Below, in pieces: positions 14,080 to 23,646 of a stretch of DNA of 23,646 nt. Origin of the DNA: CAYTCZ01 sp964436315 (GTDB taxonomy: Bacteria > Actinomycetota > Thermoleophilia > Gaiellales > Gaiellaceae); contig CAYTCZ010000059.1 in NCBI GenBank assembly GCA_964436315.1, forward strand, positions 1 through 23,646, given 5' to 3'. The notes beneath the pieces are model-generated. The model worked only from the letters and a program-made list of their open reading frames with translations, was not told where the DNA came from and ran no database searches. The position numbers were made by a program, and so were the translations under genes. Numbering within the stretch: the first letter of the stretch is position 1; each line of letters opens with the position of its first letter.

Positions 14080-14900
14080 CCGCCGCTGCGCGGCGCTCAC
14101 ACCGAGGTGCCGAAATCGACCTGGGCGACGTCTCGCCGGAACGGACCGGCAGAGACCTCACCGTGATGAAGTGTGGCGGTGCTGTAGTAGAGCACGCTGC
14201 TTCGCTGGTCTTAGATTTCGTGGCCCGCGGCCACGAAATCTGCGTGGTTCACGGGGCCGGCCCCCAGATTTCTGAGGAGATGGAGCGGCGCGGGCTCACG
14301 GTCGACTTCGTGGGAGGTCGACGTGTGACCACTCCGGAGGCTCTCGGCGTCGTCCGGGAGTCGATGGCCAACGTGAACGCCCGGCTGTGCACCGCAATCG
14401 GGCCGAAAGCCCGTGGATTCATGGGGGATGAAATCGGGCTCAAAGCCGAGCAGATTCCTGGACTCGGACTCGTCGGCGATCCGGTCCCGAGCCGACCCGA
14501 GCTGCTGGTGCAGACGCTCGAGTCCGGAGACATCCCGGTCGTGGCCCCGCTCGCGGCCGGGCCGCTCAACGTGAACGCCGACGAGTCGGCTGCCGCGATT
14601 GCCGTCGGCCTCGCCGCGGATCGACTCCTCTTCGTCAGCGACGTTCCCGGCGTGCTGCTCGACGGGGCTGTCATCTCGTCGATCGCCGCTGATGAGGCGG
14701 ACGAACTCCTCTCTGACGGAACCTTTTCGGGCGGCATCGTGCCGAAGCTCAGCGCTGCCGTTCGCGCCGCGCGCCTCGGAGTCCAAGCCGAGATCGGCGA
14801 AACAGCGATTCTCGGCGATGCCGAGAATCGCTGTTCGGGTCGGGAGTACTCGGCTGTGCTCCGGCCATCAAGAGGCGCCCGAGAGACTCGCGAACAATGA
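14076..14900 (+). CDS. argB: Acetylglutamate kinase
   Basis: 274 residues. It phosphorylates N-acetylglutamate, the second pathway step and the usual point of arginine feedback. Amino-acid-kinase motifs are visible: VMKCGGAVV (K32, usually K-[FY]-GG), VVHGAGPQI (usually HGGGPQI), RRVTT for substrate binding, PLNVNADESAAAIA, FVSDVPGVL and GGIVPKLSAA with the second ATP-site lysine. About 25 residues precede the first motif, so an N-terminal helix like that of arginine-sensitive hexameric enzymes is possible. The usual C-terminal strand (here IGETAIL) is followed by roughly 28 extra residues encoded from a long perfect inverted repeat onward. GTG start; the GTGA overlap with argJ and ATGA overlap with argD indicate coupled translation. 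Confidence 0.95.
   Translation: MTAAARRSHRGAEIDLGDVSPERTGRDLTVMKCGGAVVEHAASLVLDFVARGHEICVVHGAGPQISEEMERRGLTVDFVGGRRVTTPEALGVVRESMANVNARLCTAIGPKARGFMGDEIGLKAEQIPGLGLVGDPVPSRPELLVQTLESGDIPVVAPLAAGPLNVNADESAAAIAVGLAADRLLFVSDVPGVLLDGAVISSIAADEADELLSDGTFSGGIVPKLSAAVRAARLGVQAEIGETAILGDAENRCSGREYSAVLRPSRGARETREQ
14213..14241 (+). repeat. 13-bp perfect inverted repeat inside argB
   Basis: AGATTTCGTGGCC, 3-nt loop CGC, GGCCACGAAATCT. A perfect stem this long is not expected by chance in a coding region. It encodes the LDFVARGHEIC segment of ArgB. Confidence 0.85.
14801..14835 (+). repeat. 16-bp perfect inverted repeat near the 3' end of argB
   Basis: AACAGCGATTCTCGGC, 3-nt loop GAT, GCCGAGAATCGCTGTT. 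The left arm encodes the last conserved strand of ArgB (ETAILG); the right arm begins the non-conserved extension. No T-tract follows, so it is not a standard terminator. Confidence 0.9.
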
Positions 14901-16054
14901 AGCCGCCGCCTGTCTCAGTTGATTTAAGGACAAATATCCTGCCGTGCTATGCACGGCAGGAAGTGACGTTCGTGGAAGGAGACGGTACTTGGCTCGTCGC
15001 CGACGACGGTAAGCGATATCTCGATTTTGCGGGCGGCGTCGCCGTAATAGCACTCGGCCATTGCAACCCCGAGGTCGTTGCAGCGGCGCGCGCTCAGCTC
15101 GATCGCCTCTGGCACACGTCGAACCTGTACTGGACGGAGCCGATGCTCGAACTCGCGACGCGGCTTTCCGACCGCTTCGGAGGTGCCCAGGCGTTTTTCT
15201 GCAACTCGGGAGCAGAAGCCATCGAGGCGGCGCTGAAGTACGCGCGAAAGAAGACCGGACGTGCGGGTGTTGTGGCTCTCGAAGGCTCCTTCCACGGGAG
15301 AACGCTCGGCGCGCTCTCCGCAACCGGTCAGCCGGGGAAGCAGGCAGGCTTCGAGCCGCTCGTGCCCGGCATGAGTTTCGCCGAGCCAAATAACATCGAG
15401 TCGCTCGAGGCTGCAGTGGTTCCGGCAGACCAGACCGCGGTGATCATGCTCGAGCCAATCCTCGGGGAGGGAGGAGTCCGGCCGCTCGAGCCCGGCTTCG
15501 CAGCCGCCGCTTCCGAGCTCGCAACCGAAATCGGCGCACTGCTCTGCTTCGACGAGATCCAGACCGGCGTGGGCCGTACCGGAAGCTTCTTCGCGTTCGA
15601 GCAACTCGACGTCCGTCCCGACGTTGTCACCCTCGCCAAGGGGCTCGCGAACGGGCTGCCGATCGGCTGTCTCCTGGTTTCGGACGAGGTAGACGGAGGT
15701 TTCGCGCCGGGTGACCACGCGTCGACGTTCGGCGGCAACCTCGTCTCCTGCGCGGCGGCGTGCGCCGTGTGTGACTCCTTGACCGACGGATTTCTTGACG
15801 ACGTCGCTGCCAAAGGCACCCAACTCATCGGCGGTCTCGAGTCTCTGTCAGGCGCAAGCGAGGTTCGCGGTCGCGGTCTACTGCTCGCATTCGATGCCGG
15901 CCAGCGGGCCGGGGAGATCGTCGGCGCCTGTCTCGAGCGCCAGCTACTCGTCACGTCGGCTGGGGAGACCACAGTCCGACTCACCCCACCGCTCACCGTT
16001 TCACCGGAGGAGATTGACCAGGCCCTCGGCGTCCTCGAAGAGGTGCTCGCGTGA
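14897..16054 (+). CDS. argD: Acetylornithine aminotransferase
   Basis: 385 residues, the usual length for ArgD. A PLP-dependent class III aminotransferase converting N-acetylglutamate semialdehyde plus glutamate to N-acetylornithine and 2-oxoglutarate. It may also serve in lysine synthesis (N-succinyl-DAP aminotransferase), as known for ArgD in other bacteria. Visible motifs: DGKRYLDFAGGVAV near the start, NSGAEAIEAALK for phosphate binding, GSFHGRTLGALS, FDEIQTGVGRTG (D219 contacts the PLP ring) and VTLAKGLANGLPIG with Schiff-base Lys248, then HASTFGGN. The ATG overlaps the argB stop by 4 bp (ATGA). The 5' coding region contains a perfect 10-bp hairpin. It is followed by argR with a GTGA overlap. 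argF, which often sits between argD and argR in actinobacteria, is absent. Confidence 0.96.
   Translation: MKPPPVSVDLRTNILPCYARQEVTFVEGDGTWLVADDGKRYLDFAGGVAVIALGHCNPEVVAAARAQLDRLWHTSNLYWTEPMLELATRLSDRFGGAQAFFCNSGAEAIEAALKYARKKTGRAGVVALEGSFHGRTLGALSATGQPGKQAGFEPLVPGMSFAEPNNIESLEAAVVPADQTAVIMLEPILGEGGVRPLEPGFAAAASELATEIGALLCFDEIQTGVGRTGSFFAFEQLDVRPDVVTLAKGLANGLPIGCLLVSDEVDGGFAPGDHASTFGGNLVSCAAACAVCDSLTDGFLDDVAAKGTQLIGGLESLSGASEVRGRGLLLAFDAGQRAGEIVGACLERQLLVTSAGETTVRLTPPLTVSPEEIDQALGVLEEVLA
14938..14960 (+). repeat. 10-bp perfect inverted repeat at the 5' end of argD
   Basis: CCTGCCGTGC, 3-nt loop TAT, GCACGGCAGG, about 40 nt into argD. It encodes the LPCYARQE segment. This is the third perfect stem with a 3-nt loop within 750 bp. 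Confidence 0.85.
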
Positions 16055-16515
16055 CTCGCCGAGAGAGACAGGGCACGATTCTCCGCCTCGTCCAGGAGCG
16101 TGAGATCTCAACCCAGGCAGAACTCGCCGAGGCACTGCACGACGCGGGGGTCGACGTCGTTCAGACGACGGTGTCCCGGGACGTTGCGGAACTTGGCCTC
16201 GTCAAAGTGCGGGGCCCAAACGGCCGATTGATCTACGCATTATCGGGCGCTACCGATCTCGATCGGCTCGCCGACCTCGAGGCGGCCTTACGGCGGTGGG
16301 CGGTAACGCTCGAGTCGAGCGGGAACCTCGTTGTCATCACGACCCCGTCCGGTTACGCCGACCCGCTCGCCGAGGCGATCGATGAAGCTCATCACCCCAG
16401 GATCCTGGGAACGATCGCCGGCGAGAACACCATTGTCGTCGTCGCGCGCGAGGGTATCGCTGGCTCTGCGCTTCGAGACGAGCTACACGGCTACGGGACG
16501 AAAGGAGCTGCATGA
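16051..16515 (+). CDS. argR: Arginine repressor
   Basis: 154 residues, standard length. The N-terminal winged helix-turn-helix domain (1-65) includes TQAELAEALHDAGVDVVQTT and the recognition helix VSRDVAELGLVKV. The C-terminal domain (about 78-150) forms the hexamer and binds arginine. In that domain the conserved GTIAGDDT motif, whose two Asp residues contact arginine in characterised ArgR proteins, reads GTIAGENT (E125, N126). The co-repressor response may therefore differ, though Glu could still pair with the guanidinium. GTG start overlapping the argD stop; the 3' end overlaps argG by ATGA. Being in the operon it is expected to control its own transcription through the palindrome at 11890-11908. 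Confidence 0.95.
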   Translation: MTRRERQGTILRLVQEREISTQAELAEALHDAGVDVVQTTVSRDVAELGLVKVRGPNGRLIYALSGATDLDRLADLEAALRRWAVTLESSGNLVVITTPSGYADPLAEAIDEAHHPRILGTIAGENTIVVVAREGIAGSALRDELHGYGTKGAA

Positions 16516-17717
16516 CCCGCACGGCGGTGCTTGCGTACTCTGGTGGACTCGACACATCCTGTGCAATCGCCTGGCTGCGCGAGGACTATGGCTTCGACAA
16601 GGTCGTGGCCGTCTACGTCGATGTCGGTCAGCAAGGAGATGTCGAAGTCGCACGCGCACGCGGTGCAGCGGCTGGAGCCGAGGACATCGTCGTGGTTGAT
16701 CGCCGCTACGAGTTCGCGGCTGATCAGGTCGCGAAGGCGATCAAGACCAATGCTCTGTACGAGGGGAAGTATCCGCTCGTCTCAGCACTCTCTCGGCCCG
16801 TCATCGCCGAGGCCGTTGCGCTCGTCGCCCAGGAACTCGATGCCGAGGCGGTCGTTCACGGTTGCACGGGCAAAGGAAACGACCAGATTCGCTTCGAGCT
16901 GGCATTCAAAGCCACCTACCCCGGCGTGCGCGTCATCGCCCCGCTTCGAGACGAAGTGCGAACGCGCGAGGAGGAAATCGAGTACGCGCTCGAGCGCGGA
17001 ATCGCGGTCGATGTGACGAGGCAGAATCCGTACTCGATCGACGAGAACCTGATGGGTCGCACCGTCGAGGCTGGGGTGCTCGAAGACCCGTGGGCAGCGG
17101 CTCCGGAGGACGCATTCGAACTGACCGCGCCACCGGCTGACGCTCCCGAGCCGTCTGAGATCGTGATCAGCTTCGCCGAGGGGCTGCCGACAGCGGTCGA
17201 CGGAATCGACGCTGGACTCGTCGAACTCATTGCGGACCTCAACATCCGGGTCGGCGCGTACGGCTTCGGGCGCGTCGACATGATCGAGAACCGAGCGATC
17301 GGCATCAAGAGCCGGGAGCTCTATGAGGTGCCGGCACTCCTCGCCCTGATCGAAGCGCATCGCGCCCTCGAAGATCTGACTCTTACTCGCTCGGAGCTCC
17401 AGTTGAAGCGACACCTCGAGGACCGCTGGGCGACGTGTGTCTATGACGGGCTCTGGTTCCACCCCCTGCGAACCTCGATCGACGCGTTTGTCGATGCGAC
17501 TCAGAAGGTCGTCACGGGCGACGTTCGGCTCGAGCTCTCGCCTGGGAGCGCAACCGTCAACGGCCGTCGCTCGGAGAACGCGCTCTACGCCGAGACGCTG
17601 GCGTCCTACGGTGCCGGCGAGACATTTCCGCACCAGGCAGCGGAAGGTGCAGTAACCGTTGCGTCGCTCGAGACCGAGCTGCTCGCGGCGCGGGCACGCA
17701 AACGGGCGAAGGTGTGA
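16512..17717 (+). CDS. argG: Argininosuccinate synthase
   Basis: 401 residues, typical of the bacterial short type. It condenses citrulline and aspartate using ATP. The N-terminal PP-loop is AYSGGLDTSCAIAWL, followed by VAVYVDVGQQ, then the citrulline/aspartate-binding segments ALYEGKYPLVSALSRPVIA and HGCTGKGNDQIRFE. REEEIEYALERGI and YSIDENLMGRTVEAGVLEDP are also characteristic, as are the C-terminal RVDMIENRAIGIKSRELYE and EDRWATCVYDGLWF. Translation is coupled to argR through an ATGA overlap. The arginine gene order G-H follows directly, with argH starting 22 bp downstream. No unusual features. Confidence 0.97.
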   Translation: MTRTAVLAYSGGLDTSCAIAWLREDYGFDKVVAVYVDVGQQGDVEVARARGAAAGAEDIVVVDRRYEFAADQVAKAIKTNALYEGKYPLVSALSRPVIAEAVALVAQELDAEAVVHGCTGKGNDQIRFELAFKATYPGVRVIAPLRDEVRTREEEIEYALERGIAVDVTRQNPYSIDENLMGRTVEAGVLEDPWAAAPEDAFELTAPPADAPEPSEIVISFAEGLPTAVDGIDAGLVELIADLNIRVGAYGFGRVDMIENRAIGIKSRELYEVPALLALIEAHRALEDLTLTRSELQLKRHLEDRWATCVYDGLWFHPLRTSIDAFVDATQKVVTGDVRLELSPGSATVNGRRSENALYAETLASYGAGETFPHQAAEGAVTVASLETELLAARARKRAKV

Positions 17718-17739
17718 GCGGCAAAACGGAGGAGCGCGT

Positions 17740-18978
17740 GTGACGCTCTGGTCCGGACGGACCGAGGGGGACCTCGCCCCAGAAGTTCGAGAATTTCTTC
17801 GCGGCGACGATCTCGAGCTTCTCCCATACGACTGTCGCGGAACACTGATTCACGCCAACCGCCTGCGTCGGGCGGACCTCCTCACCGACAGCGAGTTCGA
17901 AGAGGTGGAGGCAAAGCTCGCCGAGATCGCACAGCTCGGCGCCTCGGCGATCGACGAGAGCGACGAGGACGTCCACTCGGCGATTGAGCGCCAACTCGGT
18001 CCGGTTGGACGGAAGATCCACGCTGGCCGTTCACGCAATGACCAGGTTGCTGCGGCATTTCGCCTCTACGTCCAGGACGCCTGCCGGGATGCGGACGACT
18101 CGATCACGGCGTTTGCGCACGCGATCCTCGACTGCGCCGAAGCGGAAGCAGAGACCCTCATGCCCGGCTATACGCACCTGCAGCGCGCGCAGCCGGTGAC
18201 GCTCGGCCACCACCTCCTTGCCTGGGTGGAGATGCTCGAGCGAGATCGCGAGCGCTTTGCGTTCGCCGGCGAGCGAGCCACGCCGAGTTCGCTCGGCGCC
18301 GGCGCCCTTGCCGGGTCGACGCTCGACCTCCCCCCGCCAGAAGAGCAGCTGCGCAACTCGCTCGACGCCGTTTCCGATCGTGACTTCGCGCTCGACTACC
18401 TCTTCGCTGCCGCCGCGCTCTTCGTCCATCTCTCGCGCATTGCGGAGGAGATCGTGCTCTGGGCAACGACGGAGTTCGGCTTTCTCCGACTCCCCGAACT
18501 AGCGGCGACGGGCTCATCGATGATGCCGCAGAAGCTGAATCCCGACGTTGCCGAACTCGTCCGTGGAAAGACCGGAACACTCATCGGCCGGCTCACCGGG
18601 TCGCTCGCGACATTGAAGGCTTTACCACTCTCCTACAACCTCGATCTTCAGGAAGACAAGCCTCCCGTATTCGCAACCCGCCGCGACGTCGGCTCGGCCC
18701 TCGCCGCACTGAGAGTTCTCATCGCAACTGCCGAGTTCGACCGAGAGCGCCTTGCCACAGCGACCGGCGATCCGCTGCTACTCGCGACGGATGTTGCTGA
18801 GGACCTGGTTCGCGAAGGCACGCCATTTCGGGATGCCCACGAGCAAGTCGCCTCGTCCGTTCGCGAACGCACGTACGAGACCTCCCTGACGGCTTCTTCG
18901 AGCGTTCAGAACCGCCGCGCCCCCGGCCCCGGCGACGTGCGCGCGGCTATTCTCGAGGCGCGGACTCGCCTCTCGTAA
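17740..18978 (+). CDS. argH: Argininosuccinate lyase
   Basis: 412 residues, a little short for the family (about 460). It cleaves argininosuccinate to arginine and fumarate, the last step. Family motifs: LWSGRTEGDL at the start, DEDVHSAIERQL, HAGRSRNDQVAAAFRLY, the TH segment in MPGYTHLQRAQPVTLGHH, and the fumarase/lyase signature GSSMMPQKLNPDVAELVRGK (usually MPQKKNPD; the first Lys and the Asn are kept). LSYNLDLQEDKPP is also typical. GTG at 17740 was chosen over longer in-frame starts because GGAGGAG lies 5 nt upstream and homology begins at LWSGR. A cupin gene with its own GGAGGAGG site follows 33 bp after the stop. Confidence 0.96.
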   Translation: MTLWSGRTEGDLAPEVREFLRGDDLELLPYDCRGTLIHANRLRRADLLTDSEFEEVEAKLAEIAQLGASAIDESDEDVHSAIERQLGPVGRKIHAGRSRNDQVAAAFRLYVQDACRDADDSITAFAHAILDCAEAEAETLMPGYTHLQRAQPVTLGHHLLAWVEMLERDRERFAFAGERATPSSLGAGALAGSTLDLPPPEEQLRNSLDAVSDRDFALDYLFAAAALFVHLSRIAEEIVLWATTEFGFLRLPELAATGSSMMPQKLNPDVAELVRGKTGTLIGRLTGSLATLKALPLSYNLDLQEDKPPVFATRRDVGSALAALRVLIATAEFDRERLATATGDPLLLATDVAEDLVREGTPFRDAHEQVASSVRERTYETSLTASSSVQNRRAPGPGDVRAAILEARTRLS

Positions 18979-19011
18979 GCTTCGTCGTCAACGACAGGAG
19001 GAGGCGCACAG

Positions 19012-19424
19012 ATGGTTCCCGAGGCACGCCTCGACGAGACCGAATTCGGGCTTCGCCCGGTTGGCGAGGGCTGGTGTGTCGTCAACGCGACAGCAGCAGC
19101 GTGGCGAAAGAACGAGCGCTTCGGCTTGTTCTGCGATTTCGAGGGAGATCAGGCGTTCGACCAGTTCGGTATCAACATCCACATCCTCGAGTCCGGTCAA
19201 CCCAGCTGCTACTACCACCGGGAAGATCAGCAGGAGGACCCTTCGTTCTCTCCGGCACGTGCACCTTGATCGTCGAGGGAGAGGAGCGAACGCTCGAGCC
19301 GTGGGACTTCGTCCACTGCCCACCCGAGACCGAGCACGTCTTTGTCGGCGACGCCGACGGGCCGTGCGCCATTCTCATGGTTGGCCCGCGCGCCGTCCTC
19401 TCGCGTCACGTATCCAGTGAATGA
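19012..19424 (+). pseudogene. Cupin-domain protein gene with a frameshift
   Basis: Two overlapping frames together encode one small cupin of about 137 residues. The first part (from ATG 19012, behind GGAGGAGG) reads MVPEARLDETEFGLRPVGEG through NIHILESGQPSCYYHREDQQED. The second resumes at FVLSGTCTLIVEGEER and continues WDFVHCPPETEHVFVGDADGPC. The cupin motif 1 metal-ligand region (YYHRED...) and motif 2 (PPETEHV) lie on opposite sides of the break. The break is at about 19240-19241, where one missing base (or two extra) after GAC restores the frame. Because both halves remain well conserved, this is either a recent mutation or a sequencing/assembly error, not an old pseudogene. Substrate unknown. 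Likely co-transcribed with argH. Confidence 0.8.
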
Positions 19425-19548
19425 CCTCGCAGGAAGCTATAAGGCCGTGAGCAGGGAGACGGACTCCCCGCGGGAGGCGTACGCAGATACCCCGGGGTCA
19501 GAGCCGATCACGTCGCCCTGGCCACTTCAGAACTGACAATCCTGGTAC

Positions 19549-19935
19549 CTAATCCACGGTGGCCACCGCCTCGATCTCGAGCATGAGGCCCGGGAGTGCG
19601 AGCGCCTCGACCTGCACAATCGTGTCGGCTGGATAGGGCTCGCTGAAGTACTGACCACGGAGCTCGACGATCTGTGGGAAGTAGCTCATGTCTGTGATGA
19701 AGATGCCGACCTTGACGATGCGGTCGAGCCCCGAACCGGCCTGCTCGAGGATCACCTTCAGGTTCTTGAACACCTGATGGGCCTGGGCCATGAAGTCTCC
19801 CTCGCCCACGACCTGAGCGTTCTCGTCGATCGCAGCCTGTCCGGAGACGAACACCAGGTCGCCAACGCGCATGGCCTGAGAGAAACGGAAGTCTCCGTCC
19901 CACGGATGTGACGCAACCTTCTTGGCGTGAGCCAT
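19549..19935 (-). CDS. Rid family (RidA/YjgF-like) protein lacking the catalytic arginine
   Basis: 128 residues. The Rid fold is recognisable from FSQAMRVGDLVFVSGQAAID, QVFKNLKVILEQAGSGLDRIVKVGIFITD and the C-terminal LMLEIEAVATVD. Archetypal RidA deaminates reactive enamines/imines made by PLP enzymes and needs an arginine (R105 in the enteric protein, in the context PARS). The matching position here reads PADT (D104), so the usual imine deaminase activity is doubtful, and it may belong to a Rid4-Rid7-type subfamily. ATG 19935 is favoured over TTG 19944 because GGAGG lies 8 nt before it and directly abuts the TTG. It is divergent from lysA, which encodes a PLP enzyme. Cytosolic. Confidence 0.92.
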   Translation of the reverse strand: MAHAKKVASHPWDGDFRFSQAMRVGDLVFVSGQAAIDENAQVVGEGDFMAQAHQVFKNLKVILEQAGSGLDRIVKVGIFITDMSYFPQIVELRGQYFSEPYPADTIVQVEALALPGLMLEIEAVATVD

Positions 19936-20026
19936 CGGGCGCAACCTCCTTCAGTCGTCTGGTTGCAGAGCCTATCCGCCCCCTGGGCTCGAGAATCCAT
20001 CACGTCGGGAACTAAGCTACGAGCAG

Positions 20027-21294
20027 ATGAATGACTATCGCGAGATAGCAGACAGCGTCGGAACGCCGTACTACGTGTACGACGCCGACGTCATCAGAGA
20101 GCGAATGAAGCGGCTCGATGACGCTCTCATGAACGTCCCGCACCTGATCTGTTACGCGGTGAAGGCAAATGACAGCCTCGCGCTCATCGCACTGGCCGCG
20201 GGAAGCGGCCTTGGCGCGGACATCGTTTCGGGCGGCGAGCTTACAAAGGCACTTCGAGCTGGAGTGCCCGCCGACCGGATCGTCTTCTCCGGAGTCGGAA
20301 AGACGCAACCCGAGATCGTTGCCGCGGCCGACGCGGGGATCCGCTCACTCAACGTTGAGTCGCTGGGCGAGCTCGACGTGATCGAGGCCGAAGGCAGATC
20401 GCGGGAGCAATCGATTCCAGTCTCGGTACGTCTGAATCCCGATGTCGAAGCCGATACTCACGCCTATATCTCGACCGGATCCGCGGGGAGCAAGTTCGGG
20501 CTCACGTTCGCCGACGCACTTGACGTCCTACGACGTGCGCATGCGAGCAGGTCGCTTAGGCCAGTCGGTGTGTCGTTCCACATCGGCTCACAGATCTTCG
20601 ATGTCAACGCTCTTCGCAGCGCCAGCGAACGAGCAGAGGAGCTTTGGCTCGCTGCACGCGAAGAAGGCATCCAGCTGCGTGATTTCGACTGTGGCGGCGG
20701 GCTTGGAGTTCCGTACAACGGGGGCCGCGAGCCCGATCTCGAGGGATATGCCGAGACGCTCACTGAGACCGCAACTCGACTCGATGCGACGCTCGTGCTC
20801 GAGCCGGGCCGGTGGCTCGTTGCGGCAGCGGGGACGTTCGTGACGCGTGTGCTGTATACGAAGGACGCTCCGGGACGAACCATCGCCGTCTGTGACGGCG
20901 GGATGAACGACCTCATTCGCCCGGCCCTCTACGATGCCTTTCATCCGATCGAAACGATCGCCGATGGAAGTCGACCTGACGGCCTCGTCGACGTCGTGGG
21001 GCCCGTCTGCGAGAGCGGGGACTTCTTCGCGCTCGGACGCCAGCTGCCACAGCCCGAACCCGGTGATCTACTCGCGATCGGATTCGCCGGTGCGTACGGA
21101 CGCGTCATGGCGTCGAACTACAACGCTCGGCCGCTTCCAGCTGAGGTCCTCGTCGAGAATGGTGCATGGCGAGTCATTCGCGAGCGGGGTACCGTTGAAG
21201 ATCTCATGCGAGACGAAGTATTCGCTCCGATCCCGGAGCGGGCTCAACGCGCAATGGAGGAGAACCAGAGCACGACACACCCATTGGAGGCCAC

Positions 21295-21298
<4 letters not shown>
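20027..21298 (+). CDS. lysA: Diaminopimelate decarboxylase
   Basis: 423 residues. It converts meso-diaminopimelate to lysine, the last step of lysine synthesis. Fold type III (alanine-racemase-like) PLP enzyme: GTPYYVYDAD at the start, Schiff-base Lys46 in CYAVKAN, ADIVSGGEL, VSVRLNPDV, SKFGL, VSFHIGSQI, CGGGLGV, LEPGRWLV, and the other-subunit Cys in GPVCESGDFFA, followed by DLLAIGFAGAYGRVMASNYNARP. No ribosome-binding site precedes the ATG; TAAGCT (20013-20018) is a weak -10 candidate that would give a nearly leaderless transcript. The C-terminal tail (after AQRAMEEN) carries GGAGG for katG and overlaps that gene by 4 bp. Divergent from the Rid gene. Confidence 0.95.
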
Positions 21299-23496
<2,198 letters not shown>

Positions 23497-23535
23497 TCGC
23501 ACGACCTGGAGCACACGTGCCCTCGTCGGTGCTGG

Positions 23536-23559
23536 AACGGGCTCGGGATCGCGCCCGTT
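23536..23559. terminator. Hairpin between convergent katG and the partial right-edge gene
   Basis: AACGGGC, 10-nt loop, GCCCGTT: a perfect 7-bp stem 40 bp after the katG stop that also overlaps the stop codon of the minus-strand partial gene. No T-tract is evident, so its role as a terminator is tentative. Confidence 0.35.
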
Positions 23560-23646
23560 AGGTGCGCTGCAGCGGACCGAGCACCAGGTCAGCGTAGGAC
23601 TGCCGCCGTGCGGTGTCGTCCGCATCTCCAGCACCGATTCGGTGCA
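23558..23646 (-). CDS. C-terminal fragment of an unidentified protein
   Basis: The last 89 bp contain a minus-strand frame running off the window edge and ending in TAA. It encodes about 28 residues, ending in DDTARRQSYADLVLGPLQRT. Codon use and composition look coding, unlike the other two minus-strand frames here, and it is convergent with katG as expected for a real gene. Too short to assign to a family. Confidence 0.4.
   Translation of the reverse strand, partial: HRIGAGDADDTARRQSYADLVLGPLQRT

Noticed and set aside
12790..14100. 436-codon minus-strand frame across argJ
   Set aside because: Antisense shadow of argJ caused by GC-rich codon bias; no recognisable motifs.
18282..18299. Stem of 7 bp with TTCG loop in argH
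   Set aside because: Short and built from common codons (CTCGGC); expected by chance in this composition.
19425..19548. Possible small RNA or tRNA between the cupin and Rid genes
   Set aside because: No cloverleaf or T-loop sequence and no coding frame; nothing supportable.

Overview
The window is GC-rich and codon-biased, and looks like chromosome from an actinobacterium. The gene set (argCJBDRGH divergent from carAB, a SigB/SigF-like sigma factor, secreted repeat proteins carrying an LSPGD motif, several promoters placed so that mRNAs would be almost leaderless) suggests class Thermoleophilia (Gaiellales/Solirubrobacterales), but that placement is inference. A run of 100 Ns at 4153-4252 shows that this is a draft scaffold.

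Left part (1-8169). A small HExxH protein and a DUF72 protein are divergent at the left edge. Then come four minus-strand genes for exported proteins: a membrane-anchored protein with two LSPGD repeats (5147-6775), a secreted protein of 87-residue Q/N/A/E-rich repeats interrupted by the N gap (3956-5057), a proline-rich protein with one C-terminal membrane helix (3145-3813), and a secreted Ig-like/FN3 protein (1814-3148). A SigB/SigF-like sigma gene (6940-7725) is divergent from this cluster. The first cluster gene has a SigB-type promoter (GTTTAC-N14-GGGTAG) right at its 5' end. I propose that sigma factor plus cluster form a stress- or development-controlled envelope system that I cannot match to a described one. 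Next to the sigma gene is a ribbon-helix-helix protein with a C-terminal membrane helix.

Centre (8203-18978). This is the arginine biosynthesis divergon. carAB reads left, with a CarB that lacks the C-terminal allosteric domain. argC-argJ-argB-argD-argR-argG-argH reads right, mostly with 4-bp stop/start overlaps. All of it appears to be driven from a gap of about 30 bp holding one palindromic ARG-box-like operator that overlaps both -10 elements, so the ArgR encoded in the operon could switch both arms together. argF is absent from the window. Three long perfect inverted repeats, each with a 3-nt loop, lie in argB and at the start of argD.

Right part (19012-23646). A cupin gene with a frameshift follows argH. 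A Rid-family protein lacking the usual catalytic arginine is divergent from lysA (diaminopimelate decarboxylase), which overlaps katG (catalase-peroxidase) by 4 bp. The last bases hold the 3' end of an unidentified minus-strand gene. I saw no tRNA, rRNA, CRISPR array, insertion sequence or origin.
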